64,000 nucleotides of DNA from Paraliobacillus sp044383835 (GTDB taxonomy: Bacteria; Bacillota; Bacilli; Bacillales; Amphibacillaceae). The stretch covers positions 62,001-126,000 of the forward strand of contig NZ_JBISEP010000001.1 in NCBI RefSeq assembly GCF_044383835.1, written 5' to 3'. How positions within the stretch are numbered: position 1 is the first letter of the stretch; each line of letters begins with the position of its first letter. The translations under genes were made by a program, and so were the position numbers. The notes under the pieces are model-generated. The model saw only the letters and a list, made by a program, of their open reading frames with translations. It had not been told where the DNA came from and ran no database searches. Positions 7,830 through 17,396 of the stretch are shown one piece after another.

Positions 7830-8967
7830 ATCATCTGTTTTAATTGTAGTAATTCTAGCAATTTTTACAGATATGCTTATGTATGGATTAGTAGTACCAT
7901 TCTTACCAGTTCACGCTGAATCATTAGGAGCCTCACAATCAGAAATAGGTTTATTATTTGCCAGTTATGCCCTTGCTTTATTTTTGACGACCCCATTTTT
8001 TGGAGCTTTAGCAGATAAAGTCGGTAGAAAAAAGCTTTTAGTGTTAGGTCTTTTTGCACTTGCAGTAACAACTTTAATATATGCTTTCGCAACAAGTTTC
8101 TGGATCCTTGTATTGGCACGTTTATTACAGGGACTCGCTGCGGCGATACCATGGACAGCTGGATTGGCATTATTAGCAGAAGTGTTTCAAAAAGAAGAGA
8201 GAGGAAAGGCTATGGGCATGGCTATGTCTGGTCAGGCAGGCGGAGTGTTATTAGGACCTCCAATTGGAGGTTGGCTTTATGAATTTGGTGGATACCACTT
8301 ACCTTTTTTCATTGCAACAGGAATTGCACTTATTACCGCGATACTATGTTTAGTCTTGCTTCGGAAAATCCCTGAAACAAAGACAGAAAATTTTACGTCC
8401 CCTTTTAAAATCCTACGAAATAGAAATGTTTTAATCATTGCAGGAGTTGCAGTTGTTGGTGCATCTGTTTTTTCCAGTATTGAGCCGACATTACCAATTC
8501 ATTTTAATGAAAAATTAGAAATATCAACCGGGGTTATTGGAGTTTTATTCTTAGTGGTTACGCTTGGTTATGGGGTAACGTCCCCTCTCATCGGGTCTAT
8601 TTCAACTAAGATTGGGCATGTCAAAACAATAAGGATTGGTATTATAATGGCAGCAATCGTACTCCCACTAAACACTTTGCCTACTTTAGTATGGTTACAA
8701 GTAGTTACTCTTGTACTTTTAGGAATCACTCTTGGAATGATTTTAACTCCTGCACTCCCTAAGTTAGCAGATATTTCTCAAGAAGCCGGTGCTGTATCTC
8801 AAGGTCTAACTTATGCTGTTTATAATACATCCTATTCATTTGGTATGATGGTTGGTCCAGTGGTAGCGAGTATATTAACAGGTAGATTAGGACTAATAAT
8901 AGCATATTCAGTGATGGGGATTCTTTTCATTTTATACTTATTTCCTCTAGCAAAATTAAAATCTTAA
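7813..8967 (+). CDS. MFS multidrug transporter (TetA/MdtG-like DHA1)
   Basis: 384 aa with 12 predicted membrane helices. DHA1 motif A is visible as GALADKVGRKKLL (about residues 61-73). The ATG at 7813 has an AAAGGAGG site inside the padR 3' end, so translation is coupled. It probably exports the compound that PadR senses. It is distinct from the MFS protein at 3.4-4.6 kb, so the window carries two independent regulator-pump pairs. Confidence 0.88.
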   Translation: MNRNIKSSVLIVVILAIFTDMLMYGLVVPFLPVHAESLGASQSEIGLLFASYALALFLTTPFFGALADKVGRKKLLVLGLFALAVTTLIYAFATSFWILVLARLLQGLAAAIPWTAGLALLAEVFQKEERGKAMGMAMSGQAGGVLLGPPIGGWLYEFGGYHLPFFIATGIALITAILCLVLLRKIPETKTENFTSPFKILRNRNVLIIAGVAVVGASVFSSIEPTLPIHFNEKLEISTGVIGVLFLVVTLGYGVTSPLIGSISTKIGHVKTIRIGIIMAAIVLPLNTLPTLVWLQVVTLVLLGITLGMILTPALPKLADISQEAGAVSQGLTYAVYNTSYSFGMMVGPVVASILTGRLGLIIAYSVMGILFILYLFPLAKLKS

Positions 8968-9183
8968 ATCAATATTGAAAGCAGCCTAAGAACTGAAAGA
9001 AGAGTTATACACCAACCCATTTTGATCACTTTCAAACCGGGTTGGTCAGGTTCCCATTCTTCTCTTACCGATGGATTTTTAAGGACAAAAGAAATTCTTG
9101 GCTTTAAATTTTCATGTGAATGATACTGTTGTTACACCTTATATTTTGTCAGCTTTTCATTGGGATTTTCTCAAACACAGCTG

Positions 9184-10179
9184 TTAGTAATCACCTTTAA
9201 TTACATCTAAAACTTCAGACTCCATAATTTCACAAAAACGTTCTTGTTCCTCAATAAAGGGTGCATGAGCGGAATTTTCAAAAGTGTGCATTTTCTTGAA
9301 TGGAGCTTCAATGGATTCATAGTAGCGTTTAGCTTGAGTATATGTTGTTTGATAATCATGTTGACCGTGTAGTATAAATACTGGAAGGTTAAATGTTGGA
9401 GCAAGTTCTACTAAATCAGTAGTTGCAAGTGCATGACCTAATGATTGCCAGCTAGAAACACTTCTAGGGAAAATATTTAATCGTTCTTTGAAAGTATAGT
9501 TTGGACAAGCGAAAACATGTCTAAGGATTTCAAAATTTGAATATCCTTTTCGTTTAAAACCACCTCCATATTTGTTTGTGTATTTTGACTTAAATGTACC
9601 GAATGAACGATTCTGATAGTAATTTTCATCGAAATCCATCTTTTCTATTTGCTTCAATGCGCGTTTATCGTTCATACGGTTTGCGGCTTTTAAAATAAAG
9701 TCATAGATTTCATTTTCTGACTCTCTTGATGATGCGATTTGACCTATACCAATATATGCATGAATGAGGCTTGGGTTTTGACTTGCTACAAGACTTCCTA
9801 AGTAAGATCCCCATGAATGACCAAGCAAAAACACCTTGTCTCGTGAATAGTTGTGTTTCAAATATTTTATTACTTCAATGGTATCATCAACTAATTGCTC
9901 CACTGTTAACGACGTGGATTTTCCAGCATTATAAGACATTCCCGTGCCTCTTTGATCCCAATAACAGACATCGAAAAACTGCTCTAACCTTAAACCATGA
10001 GCTTTAACAATAGGATAAACAGGAAAACCTGGACCTCCGTGCAAAAATAATAACAATGGTTTGTTTTGGTTTAGAGACTCCATAATTAATCCTTGTCTTG
10101 TTCCATTAATTTCAATGTATTGTTTTGTTATTGTTCCACCTTCATTATTCAAAGGTTTTTCAATCGAATCTAAAAGCAT
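9184..10179 (-). CDS. Alpha/beta hydrolase, proline-iminopeptidase-like
   Basis: 331 aa, ATG preceded by GGGAGGGGG. The oxyanion-hole motif HGGPG (about residues 47-51), WDQRGTG (about 74-80), the nucleophile elbow GHSWGS (Ser about 123), the acid in HGQHD (about 273-277) and a C-terminal His in ENSAHAPF (about 302) complete a Ser-Asp-His triad. This is the peptidase S33 layout, so an aminopeptidase or amide/ester hydrolase in the cytoplasm is likely. The substrate is unknown. The gene is monocistronic, and pseudogenes lie upstream. Confidence 0.82.
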   Translation of the reverse strand: MLLDSIEKPLNNEGGTITKQYIEINGTRQGLIMESLNQNKPLLLFLHGGPGFPVYPIVKAHGLRLEQFFDVCYWDQRGTGMSYNAGKSTSLTVEQLVDDTIEVIKYLKHNYSRDKVFLLGHSWGSYLGSLVASQNPSLIHAYIGIGQIASSRESENEIYDFILKAANRMNDKRALKQIEKMDFDENYYQNRSFGTFKSKYTNKYGGGFKRKGYSNFEILRHVFACPNYTFKERLNIFPRSVSSWQSLGHALATTDLVELAPTFNLPVFILHGQHDYQTTYTQAKRYYESIEAPFKKMHTFENSAHAPFIEEQERFCEIMESEVLDVIKGDY

Positions 10180-10225
10180 TTTATCCCCCTCCCACTTATT
10201 GACGTACCCTCATAGTTTAAAAAAT

Positions 10226-10696
10226 TTATAACCTTAACAACTCACTATCAATTTCTGTGATAGAAGTATTATCATTTGCGAATTTTCTCACCTCTTCAAA
10301 TGGAGTGTCTGTTAAATAGCATTGCAAGCACATAATTACAGCACTGTGTGTAACAATTCCAATTATTGTCTAATATTTTCTTTAGTGCTATTAAAGTACG
10401 TTCTAATATATCTTGGTACGACTCTCCATTGGGCGTTCTAGTGTATGTTCGATGATTAAACCAGACATCAAATTCTCTAGGATACAATAAGGGTATTTCA
10501 TCCCACGACAATCCTTCCCATTCACCTAGATTCATTTCCTCTAATCCTTGTCTAACCATATATTCAGTCTGAATAATCTCACTTATTATTTTAGCTGTTT
10601 CGATTGCTCTTTTTTGTTTGCTCGAAAATATCTTTGTGATTTTATAATTAGAAGCTATAATTTCTTTACTTAATTGCTTGGCTTGTATAATTTCAT
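10226..10696 (-). pseudogene. Histidine phosphatase, catalytic N-terminus deleted and 3' frameshift
   Basis: The frame starts MKLY at 10694-10696 but jumps within a few bases to QAKQLSKEIIASNYK, so the stretch that should hold the RHGE catalytic motif is missing. KIFSSKQKRAIETAKIISE and EEMNLGEWEGLSW are typical of the phosphoglycerate-mutase-like family. After ILDNNWN the reading frame shifts; the continuation GIVTHSAVIMCL (second catalytic His) through TDTPFEEVRKFANDNTSI ends at 10226. With the first His lost and a frameshift, the gene is dead. Confidence 0.82.
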
Positions 10697-10700
10697 TGTT

Positions 10701-11219
10701 TTACGCCTTTTCTTTACTAGCTTTTTCTATGATGTTTTTAATGAATGGTCTCTTTGCCTTTGTATATGTTGATCTATCGAAGTGATATTTAGTTGCAAGT
10801 TCCTTTTTTAGAGAATAATATTCTTTTGATGCTTCAGGATGTGACCTTAAGTAATCACGAAACAACAATTTTTCATTCCATTCAACATTATTAAATTCAC
10901 AAATATGTAAATGATATGTACTACGACCTGATATTCGTGATCTGAAGAATTTTCTATCCGTTATCTCTGGCTTAGGAACAAACTCAAAATCAATTTTATT
11001 TAGAGCATTTACAAGTGCTTCTACATCGTTTAAATTATTCACTCCCACCATAATATCGATTATTGGTTTTGATCCTAAACCTTTTATGGATGTACTCCCG
11101 ATATGTTCAATTCCAATAATTTCATTACCTATAGCCTCATTAATTCTATTTTTCTCATTTTCAAATTGTAATGGCCAATTAGGGTCGTACTCACTGAGAT
11201 TAACAACAGGATTTATCAA
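10701..11219 (-). CDS. GrpB-family nucleotidyltransferase-like protein
   Basis: About 172 aa. I place the start at TTG 11217-11219 because GGGTGG lies 8 nt upstream; a GTG at 11231 lacks a ribosome site. The family core is clear: VNLSEYDPNWPLQFENEK, IEHIGSTSIKGLGSKPIIDIMV (the G-S then D-x-x nucleotidyltransferase motif), YHLHIC and a C-terminal helical tail. GrpB proteins belong to the polymerase-beta-like nucleotidyltransferase superfamily; the substrate is unknown. It ends 5 nt before the broken histidine phosphatase, suggesting a former two-gene unit. Confidence 0.85.
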   Translation of the reverse strand: MINPVVNLSEYDPNWPLQFENEKNRINEAIGNEIIGIEHIGSTSIKGLGSKPIIDIMVGVNNLNDVEALVNALNKIDFEFVPKPEITDRKFFRSRISGRSTYHLHICEFNNVEWNEKLLFRDYLRSHPEASKEYYSLKKELATKYHFDRSTYTKAKRPFIKNIIEKASKEKA

Positions 11220-11305
11220 AACAGTTACCACCCATCTTGTTTTATTTTGAAGGAATTTTCTCCAAATCTAGTAAGATAATAGGCTTGTTCTTTGTGAATA
11301 CTATT

Positions 11306-11758
11306 TTATATATCTTGAGCTAATCGAATCATATCTTTACACTGAATGCCATTTTCAAAAATCTCTTCTGAATAATGTCTAGTGAAAAATTCTATATCAA
11401 TACTAACAATTCGAAATCCGCACTTTTGATAAAGAGCCAATTGGCTGAGACTTGAATTACCAGTACCAACCTCCATTGTTTTATAACCCTTTGCTTTTGC
11501 CGCTTTTATTGCTTCTTTTACTAATCTCTTCCCTATTCCTTTACCTTGTTTTTCTTCAGTCACTGCTATATTAATTAATTCCAATGTTCCAGGTCTTGTA
11601 GGGAGAAGTACAAATACGCCAATCATTTCTCCTTTTTCTTCTGCTATATAACACATTCCTCTGTCTACATAGTCATTTACAATATCTTTAGATGGATCAG
11701 CTAATAACAGTAATTCTTTAGGTGGATTTTCATTTGATTTAAGTTTTCTAATATTCAT
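11306..11758 (-). CDS. GNAT-family N-acetyltransferase
   Basis: 150 aa from ATG 11756-11758 (GGTGAT upstream; an in-frame GTG at 11767 is less likely). The acetyl-CoA P-loop motif appears as EEKQGKGIGKRLVKEAI (about residues 76-92), followed by GTGNSSLSQLALYQKCGFR, the beta-bulge and motif-B region. The final third (DIEFFTRHYSEEIFENGI) is typical of uncharacterised Bacillus GNATs. Its acyl acceptor is unknown. Confidence 0.85.
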   Translation of the reverse strand: MNIRKLKSNENPPKELLLLADPSKDIVNDYVDRGMCYIAEEKGEMIGVFVLLPTRPGTLELINIAVTEEKQGKGIGKRLVKEAIKAAKAKGYKTMEVGTGNSSLSQLALYQKCGFRIVSIDIEFFTRHYSEEIFENGIQCKDMIRLAQDI

Positions 11759-11813
11759 AATGATCACCAGCTTTTACTTGATTTGATTTCTGTTTTTAAA
11801 TGTTTGGAGAACA

Positions 11814-12131
11814 TCAATGGCTTTTTTCTTGAAACAAAATCAAGTTAACTATGTTTAATAAAATAGTAACAACTACAAGAACTGATGAGGCTAACGCAAC
11901 AGCACCTATCGTATCCATAAGCGCAGCCCAATCTTCAATCTTCACCAAATAATAGTTATATAAAATTTGAAAACATATTGATATAGTACAAGCACTAAGA
12001 CTGAAAACAGCAAGAATATGCCAACTTTTATATTCTTGCTTCTTGCCTTGTATCAAACTAAGTACAGGTAGTATCCAAGCAATTAAACCAAGTATTAGAC
12101 TTCCAACATTAAGCAAACCATAATCTAACAT
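11814..12131 (-). CDS. Small membrane protein, three to four helices
   Basis: 105 aa, starting MLDYGLLNVGSLILGLIAWI. Hydrophobic segments lie at about residues 7-28, 40-58 and 75-98, with a basic loop (QGKKQEYKSWH) after the first. It resembles short Bacillus integral membrane proteins of unknown function; no catalytic motif is visible. It lies 55 nt upstream of the GNAT gene on the same strand and may be cotranscribed with it. Confidence 0.7.
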   Translation of the reverse strand: MLDYGLLNVGSLILGLIAWILPVLSLIQGKKQEYKSWHILAVFSLSACTISICFQILYNYYLVKIEDWAALMDTIGAVALASSVLVVVTILLNIVNLILFQEKSH

Positions 12132-12233
12132 GTATTATGCTCCTTTGTTCGTGGTTTTTAAGTGTTTTTTAATTTGAATAATCTTTCCTCTTTATCAAGA
12201 AATCTAATTTCAAATATAGGAACGTTCCCTAAT

Positions 12234-12680
12234 TTATTGATAATATTGTAAGTTAGGACAGCGTTGCTTTAACTCGGCTATAAATTCTTCTTTATTTTTA
12301 GGTGATATTTTTACGCTTCCTAGAGTTGCATTTTCATAAAAAATTTCAATCCCATCTCTTGCTGACATTATTCTATATCCTATAAAGATTGATGTTGTAG
12401 GTAAAACTTTTTTTATATTTTCATATAGAATTCGACTTCTAAATGGCCCGCCTTTTACTAATAAATAATCTTGACTAAATACATACTTAATTGAAAAAAC
12501 AGTCCATAAAATTAACCCCATTATAATAAGGTATATCGTGGTTAATATTAGAAATACCACAAATTCATTTCGAATTTCTTCAAAAAATAGTGGCAGAAAT
12601 GTCGCAACACCAATTATCAAACCAACTATCAATATGAAATTTGCATAGAATCTATCCACTTTTGAACGAAAAGTCATCAA
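12234..12680 (-). CDS. PH-like domain membrane protein (YyaB-type)
   Basis: 148 aa. Two N-terminal membrane helices (about residues 12-32 and 38-62) are followed by a ~80-residue beta-rich domain (YVFSQDYLLVKGGPFRSRI, YENIKKVLPTTS, GIEIFYENATLGSVKISP, FIAELKQRCPN), which is the bacterial PH-like domain seen in YyaB relatives. AAGGAGG lies 9 nt before a TTG (12678-12680) and 12 nt before the next ATG; either could be used. The role is unknown. Confidence 0.72.
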   Translation of the reverse strand: MMTFRSKVDRFYANFILIVGLIIGVATFLPLFFEEIRNEFVVFLILTTIYLIIMGLILWTVFSIKYVFSQDYLLVKGGPFRSRILYENIKKVLPTTSIFIGYRIMSARDGIEIFYENATLGSVKISPKNKEEFIAELKQRCPNLQYYQ

Positions 12681-12779
12681 TCAACTCTACCTCCTTTTTG
12701 CTATCTGACATGTACTCATGTACTGTAGAATTTTTGGAAACACATTCATTAACTGACATTTGTAAATGAAATTTAAAGC

Positions 12780-13148
12780 CTATCATTGTTTTACCAACTC
12801 TGAAATTTCACTACCTTATTTATCCGAATTATAATAACTTACTATTGCTTCTAAGTATTTGGTTAGTCCATTACTTGCTATGTGTATGGAACAATTCCTC
12901 TCTTTTAATAGCTTAAAATTTCCTTTGCATTGGGATATAAAGCACCCTATCCATTTATTGTATTCTTGAGTAAACTTTCCAATAAAGAGGAATCAGTGTA
13001 CGCTTTTTCTTCATGGGACTAATTAGATGACAAAGCTTCTCGTACTTTTTAAAGACACGCCCATAAATTCACGGTATTTATCGATAGGATTTTATATTGT
13101 GTTTATTCATAGCCTGTAACTGTTCGCAAATATCATCAAGTGAGTATT
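12780..13148 (-). pseudogene. HAD-family phosphatase, heavily decayed
   Basis: Collinear minus-strand pieces in changing frames read YSLDDICEQLQAMNKHNIK, DKYREFMGVSL, SSLLESLLKNTING, GALYPNAKEILSY, KRGIVPY, then IASNGLTKYLEAIVSYYN. GALYPN-KEILSYL and YIASNGLTKYL are the conserved HAD motif II region of phosphoglycolate-phosphatase-like proteins. At least five frameshifts or stops interrupt it, and the N-terminal DxD nucleophile motif was not found. Confidence 0.65.
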
Positions 13149-13642
13149 TTAAAATTTTATTAGTTTAAAAGAATATATAATCCATCTATATTTGATGATC
13201 TAGGCTAATAAATAAAATAGGAGCAATACGTCAAGGGCAAACAGAGCTATACCAAAACCTATAATTAATATGTACGATATTTATCATTTCATTAAATATG
13301 CCCCTCCTTCTTTTTTGAGCATTATACAAATAATTTTATTACATTATAATCCTTAGTCACTTATAATCAATTATCTGACCTATCGAACAATCAATAGACT
13401 AACTACAGAACAAGATCTGATTGCCAAAAAAGTCAAAATATAGGCATAATAAGAAACCAAGAAATTTATCATAATAAAGTTTTATTTTAGAAAGCAACAT
13501 CTACTAAGATGCTCAATATAATCCAGTTGTTTCACTAATCGTTAATGTAATTAAAATCAATTAACACACTTAATTATAACAAGATTTCACCAAATAATCA
13601 CTATGGTTTTCCGTAATTTTAACAAAAAAACCAGTTTCCTGT
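13149..13642. other. Non-coding AT-rich gap
   Basis: Between the HAD remnant and the copB terminator I see no supportable gene. One minus-strand hydrophobic frame near 13190-13300 (IIGFGIALFALDVLLLFYLLA) lacks a start codon in phase and is not called. Confidence 0.5.
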
Positions 13643-13692
13643 GAACAAAAATAGAAGCACATCATTGCTGTAAAAAACAATGACATACTTCT
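13643..13692 (-). terminator. copB terminator
   Basis: Minus-strand stem AGAAGTATGTCATTG / CAATGATGTGCTTCT (arms at 13678-13692 and 13653-13667, with G-T pairs) followed by ATTTTTGTT, 28 nt after the copB stop. Confidence 0.75.
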
Positions 13693-13719
13693 AAATGTTT
13701 CTATCTTACTTATGCTATG

Positions 13720-15816
13720 CTACCCCTTAAACATTCGAGCATTAATCGCCACAATCACGGTACTTAGTGACATCAATACCGCACCTACAGCTGGACTTAA
13801 CACAATACCGATTGGTGAGAGTATACCTGCTGCAAGTGGAATGGTAACGATGTTATAGCCTGCAGCCCACCATAAGTTTTGAATCATTTTCTTATATGTG
13901 GATCTAGACAAATCAACAATAGAAACGACATCTTCTGGGTTACTTCTAACTAAAACAACATCGGCTGTTTCCATTGCAACATCAGTACCAGCGCCAATTG
14001 CTATACCTAAATCTGCATTTGCAAGTGCAGGTGCGTCATTGACACCATCTCCGGTCATAGCAATTTTTTTACCGTTTTTCTTAATCTCCTTTATCTTGTC
14101 TGCTTTTTCATGTGGTAATACTTCAGCAACGACTTGATCTACATTTAATTGTTTTGCGACCCATTGAGCAACCTTATAATTATCACCAGTTAACATTTGG
14201 GACTCAATATTTAATTCTTTCAAACGAGAAATGGCTTGTGCAGCACTTTCTCTAACTTTATCAGCTAATGCGATCATACCTGCTAATTTATCGTTGATTA
14301 TCACAAAGACAACTGTTTTCCCTTGCTCTGACCATTCATTGAAGTTTTCTTCATTATAATTTAACTCCTGCTCCTGTACATATCCAGGACTGACTACTAA
14401 TATTTCGTTGTCATTAATAGTTCCTCTCAATCCTTTACCAGTCATGGACTCGAATGCTTTTGGTTCAATAAAGGAAATTTTTTGTTCTTTTGCTTTTTCT
14501 ACTATCCCTCTTGCAATAGGATGTTCGGATTGTACTTCCAATGATGCTGCCATTTGTAACATTTTATCTTGATCATAATTCTCTTCTGTCAAAATATTAG
14601 TGACACCGAACTCACCTTCAGTTAACGTTCCAGTTTTATCAAAAACAACCGCTTCTATATTTCTTGCTTCTTCAAAGTTGGTTCGATTCCTAATTAACAA
14701 TCCTTGCTTAGCTGCTAGTGCTGTTGAGCGCGCAACTACTAATGGAGCCGCTAAGCCAAGCGCATGTGGACAGGCAATTACCATTACGGTTACCATTCGT
14801 TCTAAAGCATAAGAAAAGGAATAGCCTAATCCTAACCAAACAGTCAGTGTGATCGCCCCTGCTCCTAAAGCAATATAGAATAACCATTTAGCTGCGCGAT
14901 TAGATAAATCCTGAGTCTTAGACCTTGATTCCTGTGCTTCTTTGACCATAGTAACCACTTGAGATAGATAGCTATCTTCCCCTGTTTTTTCTACTTGAAT
15001 CGTTAGTGAACCTTCACCATTAATCGATCCACCAATGACATCATCGTCTTTTTCTTTGTCTATTGGCACGGACTCCCCTGTTAGTAAGGATTCATTTACA
15101 GCAGAGTGTCCTTTGAGAATACTACCATCTACGGGTATTTTTTCTCCTGGCTTTACTAGCACTTTATCGCCATGCTGCAAACTAGAAACACTTACATCTT
15201 TTATTTCATCGTTCTCATCAATAATATGTGCTTCTGATGGCATCATTTTCACAAGCTCTTCTAAAGCATTTGATGCACCCATTACAGATCGCATTTCAAT
15301 CCAGTGCCCTAACAACATGATATCGATTAATGTTGCAAGCTCCCAGAAAAAATTATTTCCTGATAGTCCAAATACAGTCAATGAACTATAGACATACGCA
15401 ACGACAATCGCTAACGCAATTAATGTCATCATACCTGGATTCTTTTGTTTTAATTCATCAATTGATCCTGTCAAGAATGGTTTACCACCGTAAAAGAAAA
15501 TAAATGTAGCTAATACGAATAAAACATATTTAGCTCCCGGAAAGGTAAGCTCAAAATTAAAAAATTCCTGAATCATAGGTGATAAAAGTAATATTGGAAT
15601 AGTTACTACTATTGAAATATAAAATCTCTTTTTGAAATCTGCAATCATATGTCCGTGATCATGACCATGAGCATTGTGTTCATGATCTTCCTGATCGGGA
15701 TGTGTATGGTTGTCATGATTTTCATTATGATGTGGCTCATGCGACTGTTCTTGATGATGTTTTTTATCATGCTCATTCTTATGTTGTTCATAATGATCGT
15801 GTTCATTTTTAAACAT
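13720..15816 (-). CDS. copB: Copper-translocating P-type ATPase (CopB, P1B-3, CPH type)
   Basis: 698 aa, ATG preceded by AAGGAGG. Residues 1-56 are an extreme His/Glu/Asp-rich tail (about 20 His), a metal-binding extension instead of CXXC domains. TGES (246-249), the metal-site motif CPH (349-351) in place of CPC, DKTGTLT (Asp 393, the phosphorylated residue), SEHPIA and GDGVNDAPAL are all present, with the usual eight-helix layout. CPH-type pumps export Cu or Ag across the plasma membrane. It is monocistronic; no copZ or csoR is adjacent, but a CsoR-like dyad lies upstream. Confidence 0.93.
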   Translation of the reverse strand: MFKNEHDHYEQHKNEHDKKHHQEQSHEPHHNENHDNHTHPDQEDHEHNAHGHDHGHMIADFKKRFYISIVVTIPILLLSPMIQEFFNFELTFPGAKYVLFVLATFIFFYGGKPFLTGSIDELKQKNPGMMTLIALAIVVAYVYSSLTVFGLSGNNFFWELATLIDIMLLGHWIEMRSVMGASNALEELVKMMPSEAHIIDENDEIKDVSVSSLQHGDKVLVKPGEKIPVDGSILKGHSAVNESLLTGESVPIDKEKDDDVIGGSINGEGSLTIQVEKTGEDSYLSQVVTMVKEAQESRSKTQDLSNRAAKWLFYIALGAGAITLTVWLGLGYSFSYALERMVTVMVIACPHALGLAAPLVVARSTALAAKQGLLIRNRTNFEEARNIEAVVFDKTGTLTEGEFGVTNILTEENYDQDKMLQMAASLEVQSEHPIARGIVEKAKEQKISFIEPKAFESMTGKGLRGTINDNEILVVSPGYVQEQELNYNEENFNEWSEQGKTVVFVIINDKLAGMIALADKVRESAAQAISRLKELNIESQMLTGDNYKVAQWVAKQLNVDQVVAEVLPHEKADKIKEIKKNGKKIAMTGDGVNDAPALANADLGIAIGAGTDVAMETADVVLVRSNPEDVVSIVDLSRSTYKKMIQNLWWAAGYNIVTIPLAAGILSPIGIVLSPAVGAVLMSLSTVIVAINARMFKG

Positions 15817-15852
15817 ATGACGATCCTCCTTAAAAAATATTCATCAATAAGC

Positions 15853-15871
15853 TATACCCGAGTATGGTATA
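15853..15871 (-). promoter_or_regulatory. CsoR-like copper operator candidate
   Basis: TATACC (15853-15858) and GGTATA (15866-15871) form an inverted repeat with a 7-bp spacer, ATACCC-N-GGTAT in style, like the CsoR sites before copZA in bacilli. It is 37 bp upstream of the copB start. The assignment rests on similarity to a remembered consensus. Confidence 0.45.
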
Positions 15872-15983
15872 TCAAAACACGACATATTAAAACGATTTGA
15901 ACACACGAAAAATATAAATCTATTGTGCCTTTTCTCAAATACTGTTATTATTTCTATTGTCTTTAGTGGAGGGAGCAATAAAC

Positions 15984-17336
15984 ATGCAACAAAAAAAAAT
16001 ACCATTTTCAACATATGTGATTATTGGGACAATGCTATTTGGATTATACTTTGGTGCTGGTAATTTAATTTTTCCAATTCAACTTGGCCAGTTAGTTGGA
16101 TCTAACTTTTGGCCAGCGTTAATTGGTTTCTTAGTAACAACGATCGGTTTACCTTTTTTAGGAATATTAGCCATTGGTTTATCGAAAAGTAATGGTTTAC
16201 TTGATTTAGCAAATCGTGTACATCCTGCCTTTGGATTAGTTTTTAGTATGGCGATTTATTTGACAATTGGTCCTTTTTTTGCAATTCCAAGAACAGCTAC
16301 TGTTCCATTTGTTGTTGGTTTTGAACCTTTTATTAACAAAGCGCAGATTAGTATATCACTAGGTATTTTCAGTTTTTTATTTTTTGCAATAGTTTTTTAT
16401 TGTTCATTAAACCCCGCAAAAATAATTGATTATGTTGGTAAATATTTAACACCCGCTTTTCTATTGTTCTTATCCCTTTTAATTATTGTTACGATAGTCA
16501 AACCAATGGGGAGTTTTGGCTTACCAGTAGGTGATTATTCCAATAATCCATTTATGACTGGATTTAGAGAAGGATATAATACAATGGATGCAATTGCTTC
16601 TCTAGCATTCGGTATTGTTGTCATTAATACAATTAAATACAGAGGAATAACAGCTACAAAAATGATTGCAAGCGTAACTTGGAAATCAGGTGTATTTGCT
16701 ATGGGGTTAATGACACTTATTTATGGCCTGATCACATACATGGGAGCATCCAGTGTAGATGCAATAGGAACGCTTGAAAATGGTGGTATCATTTTCGCTG
16801 AAGTAGCTCAATATTATTTTGGTCCTCTTGGTGCGATTTTATTAGCAATTATTATTGTACTAGCTTGTTTGAAGACAAGTATTGGATTAATAACAGCATG
16901 TAGTGAATTTTTTCATGATGTCTTTCCCAAAATTAGTTATAAAATGTTCGTGTTTATGCTATCTTTTGTATCTTTTATCATTGCAAACTTTGGATTAAAT
17001 AATATTATTCAATTTGCCGTACCAGTTTTAATGTTTTTATATCCATTAGCTATTGTTCTAATATTATTAGGTATTAGTTCTATCCTTTTTCATCACAAGA
17101 GATCTGTTTATGTCTCGGCCATGACACTAACCTTATTCATTAGTGTCATTGACGGGTATAATGCACTAGTAACTACCCTACCACAGGTTGCAAATTCTTT
17201 TTTTGAATTGATAAACAAATACTATTTAACTTATATACCATTTTTTGATATCGGACTTGGTTGGTTTTTCCCTGCCTTAATTGGTGCGATACTAGGTTTC
17301 TTTTGGCCAATACAACAATCTAATTTGAAACACTAA
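15984..17336 (+). CDS. brnQ: Branched-chain amino acid:cation symporter BrnQ
   Basis: 450 aa from ATG 15984 (GGAGGG 10 nt upstream; an in-frame TTG at 15957 precedes the ribosome site and is rejected). The LIVCS family signature GTMLFGLYFGAGNLIFPIQL is at about residues 14-33, and about 12 membrane helices follow. It imports Leu, Ile and Val with Na+ or H+. It ends at a strong hairpin terminator. Confidence 0.93.
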   Translation: MQQKKIPFSTYVIIGTMLFGLYFGAGNLIFPIQLGQLVGSNFWPALIGFLVTTIGLPFLGILAIGLSKSNGLLDLANRVHPAFGLVFSMAIYLTIGPFFAIPRTATVPFVVGFEPFINKAQISISLGIFSFLFFAIVFYCSLNPAKIIDYVGKYLTPAFLLFLSLLIIVTIVKPMGSFGLPVGDYSNNPFMTGFREGYNTMDAIASLAFGIVVINTIKYRGITATKMIASVTWKSGVFAMGLMTLIYGLITYMGASSVDAIGTLENGGIIFAEVAQYYFGPLGAILLAIIIVLACLKTSIGLITACSEFFHDVFPKISYKMFVFMLSFVSFIIANFGLNNIIQFAVPVLMFLYPLAIVLILLGISSILFHHKRSVYVSAMTLTLFISVIDGYNALVTTLPQVANSFFELINKYYLTYIPFFDIGLGWFFPALIGAILGFFWPIQQSNLKH

Positions 17337-17344
17337 GATAGATT

Positions 17345-17379
17345 AAACAGCCTTCTTCATTGATAGAAGAAGGCTGTTT
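17345..17379. terminator. brnQ terminator
   Basis: Perfect 14-bp stem AAACAGCCTTCTTC / GAAGAAGGCTGTTT with a 7-nt loop and a T-rich tail. It also faces the minus-strand gene ending at 17397, so it may act in both directions. Confidence 0.85.
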
Positions 17380-17396
17380 CTTATAAAAATAGTTAT

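Noticed and set aside
9011..9046. ACCAACCC / GGGTTGGT hairpin as terminator of the PadR-MFS operon
   Set aside because: Stem is good but there is no T-run after it on either strand.
13190..13300. Small hydrophobic peptide gene on the minus strand
   Set aside because: The hydrophobic frame lacks an in-phase start; the nearby ATGs with a good ribosome site stop within a few codons.
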